Both the position numbers and the translations under genes were made by a program. DNA of 64,000 nucleotides from Oligella sp050920755 (lineage in GTDB: Bacteria; Pseudomonadota; Gammaproteobacteria; Burkholderiales; Burkholderiaceae_B). Positions 7,904 to 16,308 of the stretch are shown here, piece by piece (the first letter of the stretch is position 1; the number at the start of each line of letters is the position of its first letter). The stretch covers positions 1,240,001 through 1,304,000 of the forward strand of contig NZ_CP158480.1 in the NCBI RefSeq assembly GCF_050920755.1, written 5' to 3'. The notes under the pieces are model-generated. The model did not search any database, was not told the DNA's origin, and saw only the letters and a list, made by a program, of their open reading frames with translations.

Positions 7904-8662
7904 TTGACCTCACCCGGAATTACTTTGCAGCGCATCGGCTTAAGCTATGGCGATAAAGCACTCTTTAGTGATTTAAGCGCGCATTTTCAAGGAGCTCGCT
8001 GGCACAGCATTCTCGGTCGTTCCGGTGTGGGTAAAAGCAGTTTAATCCAAAGCATCGCCGGTCTATTAGCTAAAAGTGCTTTAACAGGACAGGTCGTTGC
8101 TGATGATCACTTGCCCTTAGCGGGGCGAATCGCTTGGATGGGGCAGCGGGATTGCTTATTACCTTGGCTAACAGTATTGGATAATGTCTTACTCGGCTTG
8201 CATTTACGTAAGCAAGACACTCGCTCTGCCGGAGAGCGTGCGCAGGATCTGCTACAGTCAGTGGGTTTAGCGGATTTGGCTAAACGTATGCCGGCGCAGT
8301 TATCGGGAGGACAGCGTCAACGTGTAGCGTTGGCTCGTACCCTGATGGAGGATAAGCCGGTCGTTTTGATGGACGAGCCTTTTTCCGCCTTGGATGCCAT
8401 TACCAAGCTGCAATTACAGGATTTAGCGGCGACTTTATTACATGACCGTACCGTGCTTCTGATTACTCATGACCCTTTAGAGGCACTACGCCTAAGTGAT
8501 GAGGTATGGTTGATGACGGGGCGTTCGGTTAGGATGAATCGTATGTTCAGCATTGAGGAGATGCCGCCGCCCCGAGCCTTAGATGATGCGCGTATTTTGT
8601 CGTGGCAGGGGGAATTGCTGGCGCACTTACAAAGGGATTTGGAGGTGCCGGAGCATGACTAA
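7904..8662 (+). CDS. thiZ: Thiamine-precursor (HMP) ABC transporter, ATP-binding protein
   Basis: This is an ABC ATPase of the nitrate/taurine/HMP-import type. Walker A is GRSGVGKSS near residues 37-45, the Q-loop follows in GQRDCLLPW, the signature is LSGGQRQRVALARTL near 131, Walker B is VVLMDEPFSALD near 152, and the H-loop is ITHDP. Translation starts at TTG 7904, nine bases after AGGAG. The TPP riboswitch just upstream and the following permease and NMT1-type binding protein point to uptake of a pyrimidine thiamine precursor, as in ThiXYZ. The exact ligand (HMP or formylaminopyrimidine) cannot be told from sequence. It overlaps the permease gene by 8 bases. Confidence 0.9.
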   Translation: MTSPGITLQRIGLSYGDKALFSDLSAHFQGARWHSILGRSGVGKSSLIQSIAGLLAKSALTGQVVADDHLPLAGRIAWMGQRDCLLPWLTVLDNVLLGLHLRKQDTRSAGERAQDLLQSVGLADLAKRMPAQLSGGQRQRVALARTLMEDKPVVLMDEPFSALDAITKLQLQDLAATLLHDRTVLLITHDPLEALRLSDEVWLMTGRSVRMNRMFSIEEMPPPRALDDARILSWQGELLAHLQRDLEVPEHD

Positions 8663-9419
8663 ACGCAACACTTTTTCTACGATGACACCGGCTCTGCGAT
8701 TTTTATTTATCAGCGTGGGGCTGTTGGTGCTGTGGCAATTGATTGTTTGGCTTACCAAGACTCCGCATTTTATTTTGCCGGGACCATTACGGGTCTTTAA
8801 GGTACTATGGGTACAGCGCACATTGATTGCTGAGCATTCCATGGTGACAATGGCAGAGATTTTACTCGGTATGTTTTTAGGCTGCTTGATGGGCTTTGCC
8901 AGTGCTATGCTGCTGCAATGGTCACGCACTTTGAGTGCTTGGTTATTACCGGTTTTGATTGTGAGTCAGGCCATTCCGGTTTTTGCCCTAGCGCCGATTT
9001 TGATGTTATGGTTCGGCTATGGCATGGCTTCTAAGGTGGTGATGGCGGCATTGATTATTTTTTTTCCGGTGACATCAGCCTGTTATGACGGTTTGCGCCG
9101 TACACCCAATGATTGGATTGAATTAGCGCAGACTATGCAGGCTTCTAAATGGCAAGTGCTTTGGCAAATACGCTTGCCGGCGGCGCTGCCGTCGCTCGCT
9201 TCCGGTCTGCGTGTTGCTGCCGCAACCGCACCCATCGGCGCGGTGATTGGCGAATGGGTCGGTTCAAGTCAGGGCTTGGGATATTTGATGCTGCACGCTA
9301 ATGCGCGTATGCAGGTCGATACCGTATTTGCCGCCTTGATTGTATTAGCCTGTTTATCGCTATTGCTTTATTTCGGCGTGGATTATTTGTTACGCCGTTT
9401 AATTTATTGGAAATCTTAG
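8655..9419 (+). CDS. thiX: Thiamine-precursor ABC transporter, permease
   Basis: This is an inner-membrane permease of 254 residues with about six hydrophobic helices. The EAA loop that contacts the ATPase is visible as ELAQTMQASKWQVLWQIRLP, followed by AALPSLASGLRVA. It belongs to the SsuC/TauC/ThiX group. The frame is open from 8583, but the ATG at 8655 overlaps the end of thiZ, the usual coupled arrangement, and gives a normal length. It is in the riboswitch-controlled transcript. Confidence 0.9.
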   Translation: MTKRNTFSTMTPALRFLFISVGLLVLWQLIVWLTKTPHFILPGPLRVFKVLWVQRTLIAEHSMVTMAEILLGMFLGCLMGFASAMLLQWSRTLSAWLLPVLIVSQAIPVFALAPILMLWFGYGMASKVVMAALIIFFPVTSACYDGLRRTPNDWIELAQTMQASKWQVLWQIRLPAALPSLASGLRVAAATAPIGAVIGEWVGSSQGLGYLMLHANARMQVDTVFAALIVLACLSLLLYFGVDYLLRRLIYWKS

Positions 9420-9434
9420 AAGAAGGGGAAGCGC

Positions 9435-10388
9435 ATGAAAAACTTCATGACTAAAAAACTCTTGAGCTCAGCTGTACTTAGTCTGCTGATAAGTACGCAG
9501 GCGGTTGCCGAGGATAAAATCAGCTTATTATTGGACTGGTTTGTGAATCCTGACCATGCGCCGATTATCATTGCGGAGCAAAAAGGCTATTTTAAAGAGC
9601 AAGATCTGAAGGTGGATATTCAAGAACCGGCCGATCCTTCAATGCCGCCTAAATTGGTCGCCGCTTCCAAGGCCGATATGGCAGTGACTTATCAGCCGCA
9701 ATTACATATGCAGATTGATGAGGGTTTACCGTTAACCCGTGTGTCTACGCTGGTGGCTACGCCATTAAATACCTTAGTGACTTTAAAAAGCAGTAATATC
9801 ACTGAAATTGCCGATTTAAAGGGTAAGAAAATCGGTTTTTCAGTGGGTGGTTTTGAGGGTGTGCTACTCAGAGTGATGCTGAAAACTCATGGTGTTAATC
9901 TTGATGAAGTCGAATTAATTAATGTGAACTGGTCACTCTCGCCATCATTAATTACCGGTAAAGTCGATGCGGTTATCGGTTCCTATCGTAATTTTGAATT
10001 AAATCAATTAGATATCGAAAATCATCCGGGACACGCTTTTTATGTAGAAGAAGAGGGTGTACCTTCTTATGAAGAGCTGATTATCGTGGTCAATAACAAG
10101 GATCGCGACAACGATAAGTATCGTCGCTTTAATATTGCTATGGAAAAAGCAGTGCAATATCTGATTAATCACCCCGAAGAGGCATGGGAATTATTTAAAA
10201 ATTACAAAGCCGCTGAGCTGGATGATGAGTTGAATCGTCGTGCTTGGAAAGATACCTTGCCGCGCTTTGCTTTGCGTCCGGGCGCCGTTAATCAACGCGG
10301 CTATGAGTCTTTTGCGAAGTTTATGCACGCGCAGGGCTTGATTAAAGAAGCGCCTAAAGCGGTGGCGGACTATGCCATTGAGCCGTAG
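9435..10388 (+). CDS. thiY: Thiamine-precursor ABC transporter, NMT1/THI5-like binding protein
   Basis: A signal peptide (cleavage likely after AVA near residue 25) exports this binding protein. The mature part matches the NMT1/THI5-like family. It starts LLLDWFVNPDHAPIIIAEQKGYF and contains LKGKKIGFSVGGFEG and LITGKVDAVIGSYRNFEL. In known homologues this fold binds HMP-type pyrimidines. AGAAGGGGAAG precedes the ATG. It closes the operon, with a terminator behind. Together with thiZ and thiX it should salvage pyrimidine for thiamine synthesis. Confidence 0.9.
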   Translation: MKNFMTKKLLSSAVLSLLISTQAVAEDKISLLLDWFVNPDHAPIIIAEQKGYFKEQDLKVDIQEPADPSMPPKLVAASKADMAVTYQPQLHMQIDEGLPLTRVSTLVATPLNTLVTLKSSNITEIADLKGKKIGFSVGGFEGVLLRVMLKTHGVNLDEVELINVNWSLSPSLITGKVDAVIGSYRNFELNQLDIENHPGHAFYVEEEGVPSYEELIIVVNNKDRDNDKYRRFNIAMEKAVQYLINHPEEAWELFKNYKAAELDDELNRRAWKDTLPRFALRPGAVNQRGYESFAKFMHAQGLIKEAPKAVADYAIEP

Positions 10389-10420
10389 ATTGCGTAGGCA
10401 CTAGGCTAGATCGAATTATG

Positions 10421-10455
10421 AAGGCGCTTTAAATTGTTTTTAGCGCCTTAATTAT
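10421..10455 (+). terminator. Intrinsic terminator after thiY
   Basis: AAGGCGCT and AGCGCCTT are perfect 8-bp arms around 13 bases, followed by the AT-rich AATTATTT. The U-tract is interrupted, so strength is moderate. Confidence 0.65.
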
Positions 10456-10487
10456 TTAAATCAATTAAATCAGTAACTTATAGATTA

Positions 10488-10506
10488 ATATGAAATAAAT
10501 TCATAT
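10488..10506. promoter_or_regulatory. MetR-binding palindrome upstream of metE
   Basis: ATATGAA-ataaa-TTCATAT is a perfect palindrome with a 5-base centre. Its core TGAA-N5-TTCA is the published MetR consensus. It lies about 92 bases before the metE ATG, where an activator site is expected. A half-site TTCA follows at 10517-10520. No clear -35/-10 pair stands out further down, which fits an activator-dependent promoter. Confidence 0.75.
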
Positions 10507-10597
10507 TGATAAGAAATTCATAAGAGTAATAGCGCATCTATTTAGACATAATTAATCGATTAACTAATCACATACTCATTGATTTTAAAGGAAAATT

Positions 10598-12916
10598 ATG
10601 TCTAAAACTCATAACTTAGGTCTACCTCGTATCGGTGCGGATCGTGAGCTGAAAAAAGCATTAGAAAGCTTTTGGGCGGGTAATTTAAGCGAAGAGACGT
10701 TATTAGCAACAGCCACCGAACTCAGAAAGCGTCATTGGCAAGCACAGGCAGACGAAGACTTTGTCAGCGTGGGGGATTTTGCTTGGTATGACCATATTTT
10801 AGAGTGGTCTTGCACCCTCGGTGTCATTCCTAAGCGCTTTGAATCACTGGAAAGCGGTGGAGATGTTACGTTAAAAACACTCTTTGCCATTGCGCGCGGT
10901 ATACAAAGCGATGATATTAAAGCGCCGGCTTCCGAAATGACTAAATGGTTTGATACCAACTACCACTATATTGTGCCTGAATTGACAGCTAATCAGAAAT
11001 TCACTATCCGCCGTGAGTTTTTATTCGAGCAAATCAAAGAGGCTCAAGCCCTAGGCTATCAAGTTAAACCGATTATTCCGGGTCCGGTGACCTATCTTGC
11101 CCTAAGTAAGGGAGAGGGCTTTAGTGCCGGTTTTGATGCCGATGATAAATTAAGCTTATTGCCGGATTTGCTCACCACCTATGTGGAGGTCTTGGCAAGA
11201 TTCAATGCGTTGGGTATTGAGTGGGTGCAAATTGATGAGCCGGTAGCGACTTTAAATCTTAGCCAATCGTGGCAAAATGCACTAATTGAGTCGCATGAAG
11301 TGTTAGCTAAGCAAGGGCTAAATATTTTAGTGGCCACCTACTTTGAAAGTCCTGAAGCTAACAAAGACTTCTTACTTCAGTTCGCAGCTAATGGCCCACA
11401 AGGTCTGCATATTGACTTAACCCGCGGCATTTTGGATTTGGATAGTTTTGTCGCTGCATGGCCTAAGGATAAGGTGCTTTCTATTGGTGTGATTAGCGGC
11501 CGCGAAATTTGGCGTACGGATTTAGAGCAAACGTTAGCGCGCATTTTACCGAGTGTCCGTGTTTTGGGTGATAAGCTGTGGTTGGCGCCGTCTTCATCTT
11601 TGTTGCATGTGCCTTATGATGTGAATCTGGAAGCAAAGCTGAATCTTGAGGTCAAGCAGCATCTCTCCTTTACTTTACAAAAAATCGAGGAATTGCAGCT
11701 TTTAGCAGCTAAATTAAAGGCCGAGTTGGATGGTACTGCTTTATCCGCAGAGCAACAAAAGGCTTGGGAGCAGCAAACGCAAACGCTGAAGAATCGTCGC
11801 AATTCAACTCAAATTCACAATCCACTTGTACAACAGCGCTTAAAAGACGCGCAAAATATCAATTTACATCGTCCGGATTATGCCGTTCGTGCTGCAGTAC
11901 AAGCTAAGCGCTTGAATTTGCCGCTCTTTCCCACAACGACCATTGGTTCATTCCCACAAACCGCCGAAATTCGTCAATTAAGACGTGATTGGAAACAGGG
12001 TAAATGCAGTGATAAAGACTACGAAGAGGGCATTAAAGCGCAAATTAAAATTGCCATTGATTGTCAGGAAGAACTGGGTATTGATGTATTAGTACACGGG
12101 GAAGCTGAGCGGAACGACATGGTTGAATACTTCGGTGAGTTGCTCGGTGGCTTTGCTTTTACTCAACATGGTTGGGTACAAAGTTACGGTTCACGTTGTG
12201 TTAAACCGCCGATTATTTATGGCGATGTCAGTCGTTTAATGCCAATGACCGTCAGCTGGAGTCAATACGCTCAATCGCTCAGTGATAAGTTTGTCAAAGG
12301 CATGTTGACCGGTCCGGTTACCATATTACAATGGTCTTTTGTGCGTGATGATCAGCCACGCTCAGAGACTTGTCGTCAATTAGCTTTAGCCTTACGTGAT
12401 GAGATTCTTGATTTAGAAAAAGCCGGTATCAAGATTATTCAGATTGATGAGCCGGCTTTGCGTGAAGGCTTGCCATTACGCAAAGAGCATTGGCATGAAT
12501 ATTTGCGTTGGGCTGTGGATTGTTTTTTATTAGCGACTTCGGGGGTCAAAGACGACACGCAAATCCATACGCATATGTGCTATTCCGAGTTTAACGATAT
12601 CATCGAATCCATCGCTGAACTGGATGCGGATGTGATTACCATTGAAACTTCCCGCTCTAATATGGAGTTACTGGATGCCTTTGAAGCGTTTCATTATCCG
12701 AATGAAATAGGCCCCGGCGTGTATGATATTCACTCGCCGAATATTCCTGAAAAAGACTGGATGGTGCAATTGCTGAAACGTGCTGCAGAAAAAATCCCCG
12801 CAGAAAGACTTTGGGTGAACCCGGATTGCGGTCTTAAAACCCGTCACTGGTCTGAAGTTAAAGCCGCCTTAGCGGTGATGGTTGAAGCGGCGAAGGAGTT
12901 GAGAGGGGAGAGTTAG
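10598..12916 (+). CDS. metE: Cobalamin-independent methionine synthase
   Basis: MetE transfers the methyl group of 5-methyltetrahydropteroyltri-L-glutamate to homocysteine, the last step of methionine synthesis. At 772 residues it has the two-barrel length of the family. The zinc and homocysteine site is intact: HTHMCYSEF (His and Cys near residue 657), the Glu of ITIETSRSNMELL near 681, and the Cys of NPDCGLKTRHW near 742. The barrel signature FPTTTIGSFPQT is near 446. AAAGGAAAATT precedes the ATG. Regulation by MetR is likely from the upstream palindrome. No metH is in the window. Confidence 0.97.
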   Translation: MSKTHNLGLPRIGADRELKKALESFWAGNLSEETLLATATELRKRHWQAQADEDFVSVGDFAWYDHILEWSCTLGVIPKRFESLESGGDVTLKTLFAIARGIQSDDIKAPASEMTKWFDTNYHYIVPELTANQKFTIRREFLFEQIKEAQALGYQVKPIIPGPVTYLALSKGEGFSAGFDADDKLSLLPDLLTTYVEVLARFNALGIEWVQIDEPVATLNLSQSWQNALIESHEVLAKQGLNILVATYFESPEANKDFLLQFAANGPQGLHIDLTRGILDLDSFVAAWPKDKVLSIGVISGREIWRTDLEQTLARILPSVRVLGDKLWLAPSSSLLHVPYDVNLEAKLNLEVKQHLSFTLQKIEELQLLAAKLKAELDGTALSAEQQKAWEQQTQTLKNRRNSTQIHNPLVQQRLKDAQNINLHRPDYAVRAAVQAKRLNLPLFPTTTIGSFPQTAEIRQLRRDWKQGKCSDKDYEEGIKAQIKIAIDCQEELGIDVLVHGEAERNDMVEYFGELLGGFAFTQHGWVQSYGSRCVKPPIIYGDVSRLMPMTVSWSQYAQSLSDKFVKGMLTGPVTILQWSFVRDDQPRSETCRQLALALRDEILDLEKAGIKIIQIDEPALREGLPLRKEHWHEYLRWAVDCFLLATSGVKDDTQIHTHMCYSEFNDIIESIAELDADVITIETSRSNMELLDAFEAFHYPNEIGPGVYDIHSPNIPEKDWMVQLLKRAAEKIPAERLWVNPDCGLKTRHWSEVKAALAVMVEAAKELRGES

Positions 12917-12932
12917 TGGTCTGAAATATATA

Positions 12933-12964
12933 ACCATCGCCTAGGTGAGGTCTTGGGCGGTGGT
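12933..12964 (+). terminator. Hairpin downstream of metE
   Basis: ACCATCGCC pairs with GGCGGTGGT (one G-U) around a 14-base loop. No T-run follows, so it may be only a 3'-stabilising stem. Confidence 0.4.
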
Positions 12965-12992
12965 GACTATAAGGACAAAAGCTCATAAAATA

Positions 12993-13031
12993 ATCTAAGC
13001 GGTAAATGATTAATTTGTTTACCGCTTAGAT
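12993..13031 (-). terminator. 14-bp perfect inverted repeat ending the cyclodeaminase gene
   Basis: ATCTAAGCGGTAAA and TTTACCGCTTAGAT form perfect 14-bp arms around an 11-base loop. Read on the minus strand, the stem follows the stop of the gene at 13048 and is trailed by TATTTTATG, so it probably terminates that gene. On the plus strand the following tract is A-rich, so it is a poor terminator for metE. Confidence 0.65.
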
Positions 13032-13047
13032 ACGGTGAAATAAAAAA

Positions 13048-13983
13048 CTACTTTATTCCCTTTTCATAAACTAATATTGCAGCGGCGAGATCTTCGCCGG
13101 CGCTACCAACTGCTTTAAAAACCGTGATTTCCTTTTGATTTTTACGTCCCGGATGACGTTGATTGCATAGGTCGGATAAATCCGCCAGAATGTCATTCTC
13201 GTTTAATTTGCCATCCTTTATCGCTTCCAAAAGATCGCCGGATTTGATAAGTGCTTCGCTCGTATCGATGAAAACCGAGCTATCTGCAAATAACTCACTA
13301 TCACTTTCTCTCATATTGGGTCTGAAACTGCCAATTAAGTCAATATGGGTGCCGGGTTGAATCCACGAGTGAAGAATTAAAGGCTCAGTTGAAAGTGTGG
13401 CACAGCTAATAATATGATTGTTTTTAACCGCCTGTTCTAAATCCGTAACGGCTGAGGCTTCAAATCCATCGCTAACCAGACGCTGTGCAAGTGCCTCAGC
13501 ACGCTCCAATGTCGGGTTCCAGACTTGTATCTCCTGGATATTACGGATAGCAGCATAAGCGTAGGCCAGTTCCGAAGCTACGTTGCCGGCCCCCACGATT
13601 AAAAGTTTTGTGGCATCGGGACGCGCCAGATAATCCGCCGCTAACGCAGAGGCCGCGGCAGTACGACGACAAGTAATGACATTACCGTCCATAATAGCGA
13701 GGGGCTCACCGGAGTCGTTATCATATAAATTATAAGTCGAATAAAGCCCTTGCTTTTGATGCCTTTGCGCATTGTTAGGGTAAATCAAAACATGCTTGAT
13801 ACCTAAATAATCGGTTTGCCATGCCGGCATAATTAAGAGACTGGCATCGCTATCGCGACTATCAAGTGTATGAATATGACGTAATGGAATCGTATATTCT
13901 TCAATAAACATTTGTTTGATAGCTTCAATCAGTTCTTTATAAGGTAAACCGCTAATGGTTTCTGCAGAGTTGAAGATTTTCAT
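13048..13983 (-). CDS. Ornithine cyclodeaminase / mu-crystallin family protein
   Basis: This 311-residue protein has the OCD/mu-crystallin signatures. CRRTAAASALAADYLA (near 105) contacts substrate and cofactor. The Rossmann motif LLIVGAGNVASELAYAY is near 130. HIDLIGSFRPNMRE and the Asp of FIDTSEALIKSGD follow. Family members include ornithine cyclodeaminase, ketimine reductases and amino-acid dehydrogenases, so the exact substrate is open. AAGGAGTT precedes the ATG. It is divergent from an HTH-cupin regulator, and an MHS transporter lies just beyond. This suggests a small amino-acid or ketimine catabolic unit controlled by that regulator. Confidence 0.85.
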   Translation of the reverse strand: MKIFNSAETISGLPYKELIEAIKQMFIEEYTIPLRHIHTLDSRDSDASLLIMPAWQTDYLGIKHVLIYPNNAQRHQKQGLYSTYNLYDNDSGEPLAIMDGNVITCRRTAAASALAADYLARPDATKLLIVGAGNVASELAYAYAAIRNIQEIQVWNPTLERAEALAQRLVSDGFEASAVTDLEQAVKNNHIISCATLSTEPLILHSWIQPGTHIDLIGSFRPNMRESDSELFADSSVFIDTSEALIKSGDLLEAIKDGKLNENDILADLSDLCNQRHPGRKNQKEITVFKAVGSAGEDLAAAILVYEKGIK

Positions 13984-14020
13984 ATAAAACTCCTTAAGTA
14001 ATAAATTTAAATGGGCGCGC

Positions 14021-14053
14021 TATAATAATGAGTACTTTTCAATATAAAATTGA
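14021..14053. promoter_or_regulatory. Divergent regulatory region with inverted repeat
   Basis: Between the cyclodeaminase gene and the HTH-cupin gene lie a TATAAT at 14021-14026 and the inverted repeat TCAAT-ataaa-ATTGA at 14039-14053. The repeat ends ten bases before the regulator ATG and could be its operator. The regulator has no visible Shine-Dalgarno sequence, so it may be made at a low level. Assignment is by position only. Confidence 0.35.
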
Positions 14054-14062
14054 CTTATATTT

Positions 14063-14680
14063 ATGCGAACTGATTCTTCTTTTGAAACGCCTCTTGTTAA
14101 TGATTCCATTAATAATCGATTGGGATTGCGGGTGAGAGCATTTAGGAAAAATCAGGGTCTGACCTTGGTTCAGTTAAGTCAAAAATCAAATATTTCAGTT
14201 TCTACTCTCTCCAAAATTGAGAATCATTTGTTGTCACCCACTTATGAGCGCTTAATTGATCTGGCTCGAGGTCTTGGTATTCATGTATCGGAATTATTTG
14301 ACAGTCCCTCTGAGCAAGAGCAGGTTTCAGGTCGTATGTCGGTAACTCGTAAGGGGCAGGGCAGAATTCACGACACAGAACTATATACTTATGAAATGCT
14401 CTGTACCCAGTTAGCATCTAAGCGGATGTTTCCCATCTATGCAACGATTAAAGCGCATGACTCGCTTAAACTATCAGAGTATCAATCTCATGAGGGCGAA
14501 GAGTTTTTTTATGTTATCGAGGGTAGCATCACATTACGTACACAATTCTATGAGGATATCGTTTTAAACTCCGGCGATAGCTGCTACATAGATAGTCAGA
14601 TGGCGCATCTCATCGTGGCTAATGATGAGGATGCGCATATTATTTGGGTGGCTTCACATCAATCCGCGACAACACGTTAG
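14063..14680 (+). CDS. XRE-type HTH regulator with C-terminal cupin domain
   Basis: The N-terminal HTH (about residues 20-77) reads RVRAFRKNQGLTLVQLSQKS followed by STLSKIENHLLSPTYERL, a clear XRE domain. The C-terminal cupin (about 120-197) contains HEGEEFFYVIEGSITLRT and GDSCYIDSQMAHLIV. Regulators of this design (SutR/PuuR-like) usually sense a small metabolite in the cupin and control neighbouring catabolic genes. It is divergent from the cyclodeaminase-family gene and converges on the MHS transporter with 12 bases between stops. The ligand is unknown. Confidence 0.85.
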   Translation: MRTDSSFETPLVNDSINNRLGLRVRAFRKNQGLTLVQLSQKSNISVSTLSKIENHLLSPTYERLIDLARGLGIHVSELFDSPSEQEQVSGRMSVTRKGQGRIHDTELYTYEMLCTQLASKRMFPIYATIKAHDSLKLSEYQSHEGEEFFYVIEGSITLRTQFYEDIVLNSGDSCYIDSQMAHLIVANDEDAHIIWVASHQSATTR

Positions 14681-14692
14681 TTTTTTTAAAAC

Positions 14693-15988
14693 TCAGTGCT
14701 GCTCGTCTTCATCCAATTGCTGTTTATTGACGCTACTAACACTTGCAATTGCAATCAGTGAAATAACACCGGTTAGTATAATATAAATAGCAATCGGCAC
14801 ATAGGAACGATCAAATTCTTTTAAGAGTAAAGTAGCGATTAAGGGGGCGGTGCCGCCGGCTAAGGCTGCACCGATTTGATAGCCCAAAGTGATGCCGGTA
14901 TATCTGACATTACTTTTAAATATCTCAGAAAACATGGTTCCCAAGACAGCAGTAATGGGAGCCCAAATAACGCCTAGACCGATCACTGTAGCGAGGATTA
15001 GTGCAGGTAGCGTTTTTTGATCCAATAGCCAAAAGTACGGAAAGGCGTAGAGTATCATTAAGATGGTGCCACTAATATATAAACGCTTTCTACCGATACG
15101 ATCCGATAGTAATCCCATGAATGGAATCAGTATCGTGGTAACGATGGTTGCAATGGTGACTGCATTTAGCACGTTGGTTCGACTAAAGTGCAAGTCTTGA
15201 GTTGCATAGTAAACGACAAAAGTGGACATGATATAAAAAGGTGCCGTTTCCACAAATTTTGCGCCAATTGCAATCAGTACTTCGCGTTTATGATTTTTGA
15301 ATGTTTCAAATAAAGGGATTGCAACCACCTTGCCTTCGGCTTTATTTCTTTTGAAAGAAGGTGTTTCATCGATACCTTTACGGATCCATAAACCGATAAA
15401 GACTAACAGCGTGCTGGCGATGAATGGCACTCGCCATCCCCATGACATAAAGGCCTCTTCGGGTAATTGGCTCATCAGGGTTAAGGCGATAGTAGCTAAA
15501 AGCATACCGATGGTGACACCCATTTGCGGCACACTTCCGAAAAGGCCGCGTAGTTGTCTTGGTGCATATTCAACAGCGAGAAGCATGGCACCACCCCATT
15601 CTCCACCGATGCCTAAGCCCTGAATCAAGCGTAGGGTAACCATAATAATAGGTGCAGCAATACCAATGGCTTCGTAAGTCGGTGATACACCCATTAGTGC
15701 AGTAGCAATACCCATTAACGATAAGGTTAAGACAAGGGTGCGTTTTCTACCAAGCTTATCGCCGATATGGCTAAAGATAATTCCACCAAAAGGTCTAATA
15801 AAAAATGATAATCCGAAAGATGCAAAAGCAAGAATAGTACTGACTGTGGGATCCTCGGTGGGGAAGTAAAGTTGATTGAAAACTAGTGCTGCTACTGTAC
15901 CGTATAGGAAATAGTCAAACCATTCGATAGAACTGCCAATCAAGCTGGCAAGCAAAACGCGAACGGAGACCTTGTTATTATTCGCCAT
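14693..15988 (-). CDS. MFS transporter, metabolite:H+ symporter (MHS) type
   Basis: This is a 431-residue membrane protein with about 12 hydrophobic helices. The N-terminus (SLIGSSIEWFDYFLYGTVAAL), the loop GDKLGRKRTLVL and GLGIGGEWGGAMLLAVEYAP are hallmarks of the MHS group that includes ShiA, ProP and KgtP. A second RxGRKR loop (DRIGRKRLY) marks the other half. CGAGGAGCC precedes the ATG. The likely role is proton-driven uptake of an organic acid, amino acid or osmolyte, perhaps the substrate of the cyclodeaminase-family enzyme nearby. Confidence 0.85.
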   Translation of the reverse strand: MANNNKVSVRVLLASLIGSSIEWFDYFLYGTVAALVFNQLYFPTEDPTVSTILAFASFGLSFFIRPFGGIIFSHIGDKLGRKRTLVLTLSLMGIATALMGVSPTYEAIGIAAPIIMVTLRLIQGLGIGGEWGGAMLLAVEYAPRQLRGLFGSVPQMGVTIGMLLATIALTLMSQLPEEAFMSWGWRVPFIASTLLVFIGLWIRKGIDETPSFKRNKAEGKVVAIPLFETFKNHKREVLIAIGAKFVETAPFYIMSTFVVYYATQDLHFSRTNVLNAVTIATIVTTILIPFMGLLSDRIGRKRLYISGTILMILYAFPYFWLLDQKTLPALILATVIGLGVIWAPITAVLGTMFSEIFKSNVRYTGITLGYQIGAALAGGTAPLIATLLLKEFDRSYVPIAIYIILTGVISLIAIASVSSVNKQQLDEDEQH

Positions 15989-16308
15989 ACATAGGCTCCT
16001 CGTAATATATAATAGGATGAAAAGTTTATGATTGGATAATAATTTTATTAAACGAAAATTATTACTGGGAATTACCCTATGGAAGATTTTTGCGATCGAA
16101 TAAAATAACAGTTGCGTAGTTATAGAAACTATCGTATGACTAAGCGTAAGGCTTTATGTTGGTAGCTTTAGCTAAAAACACAACTGCGCCCATTTCATCC
16201 TAAATGATGAAGCGACTACAGCAAAGAGGCCGTCATTCAAGCACATATTCCGGATGTTTTACGTTATAATCGTCAGGTTAAAAATTAAAAATAGATATTT
16301 GAGGAAAA
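15989..16308. other. Intergenic region with a 9-bp inverted repeat and a -10 element
   Basis: No gene is seen here. AATAATTTT (16038-16046) and AAAATTATT (16055-16063) form perfect 9-bp arms around 8 bases, about 50-75 bases upstream of the MHS transporter start. This is a candidate operator for that gene. A TATAAT at 16265-16270 is the best -10 for the following DUF2889 gene, without a good -35. The rest shows no structure I can name. Confidence 0.4.
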
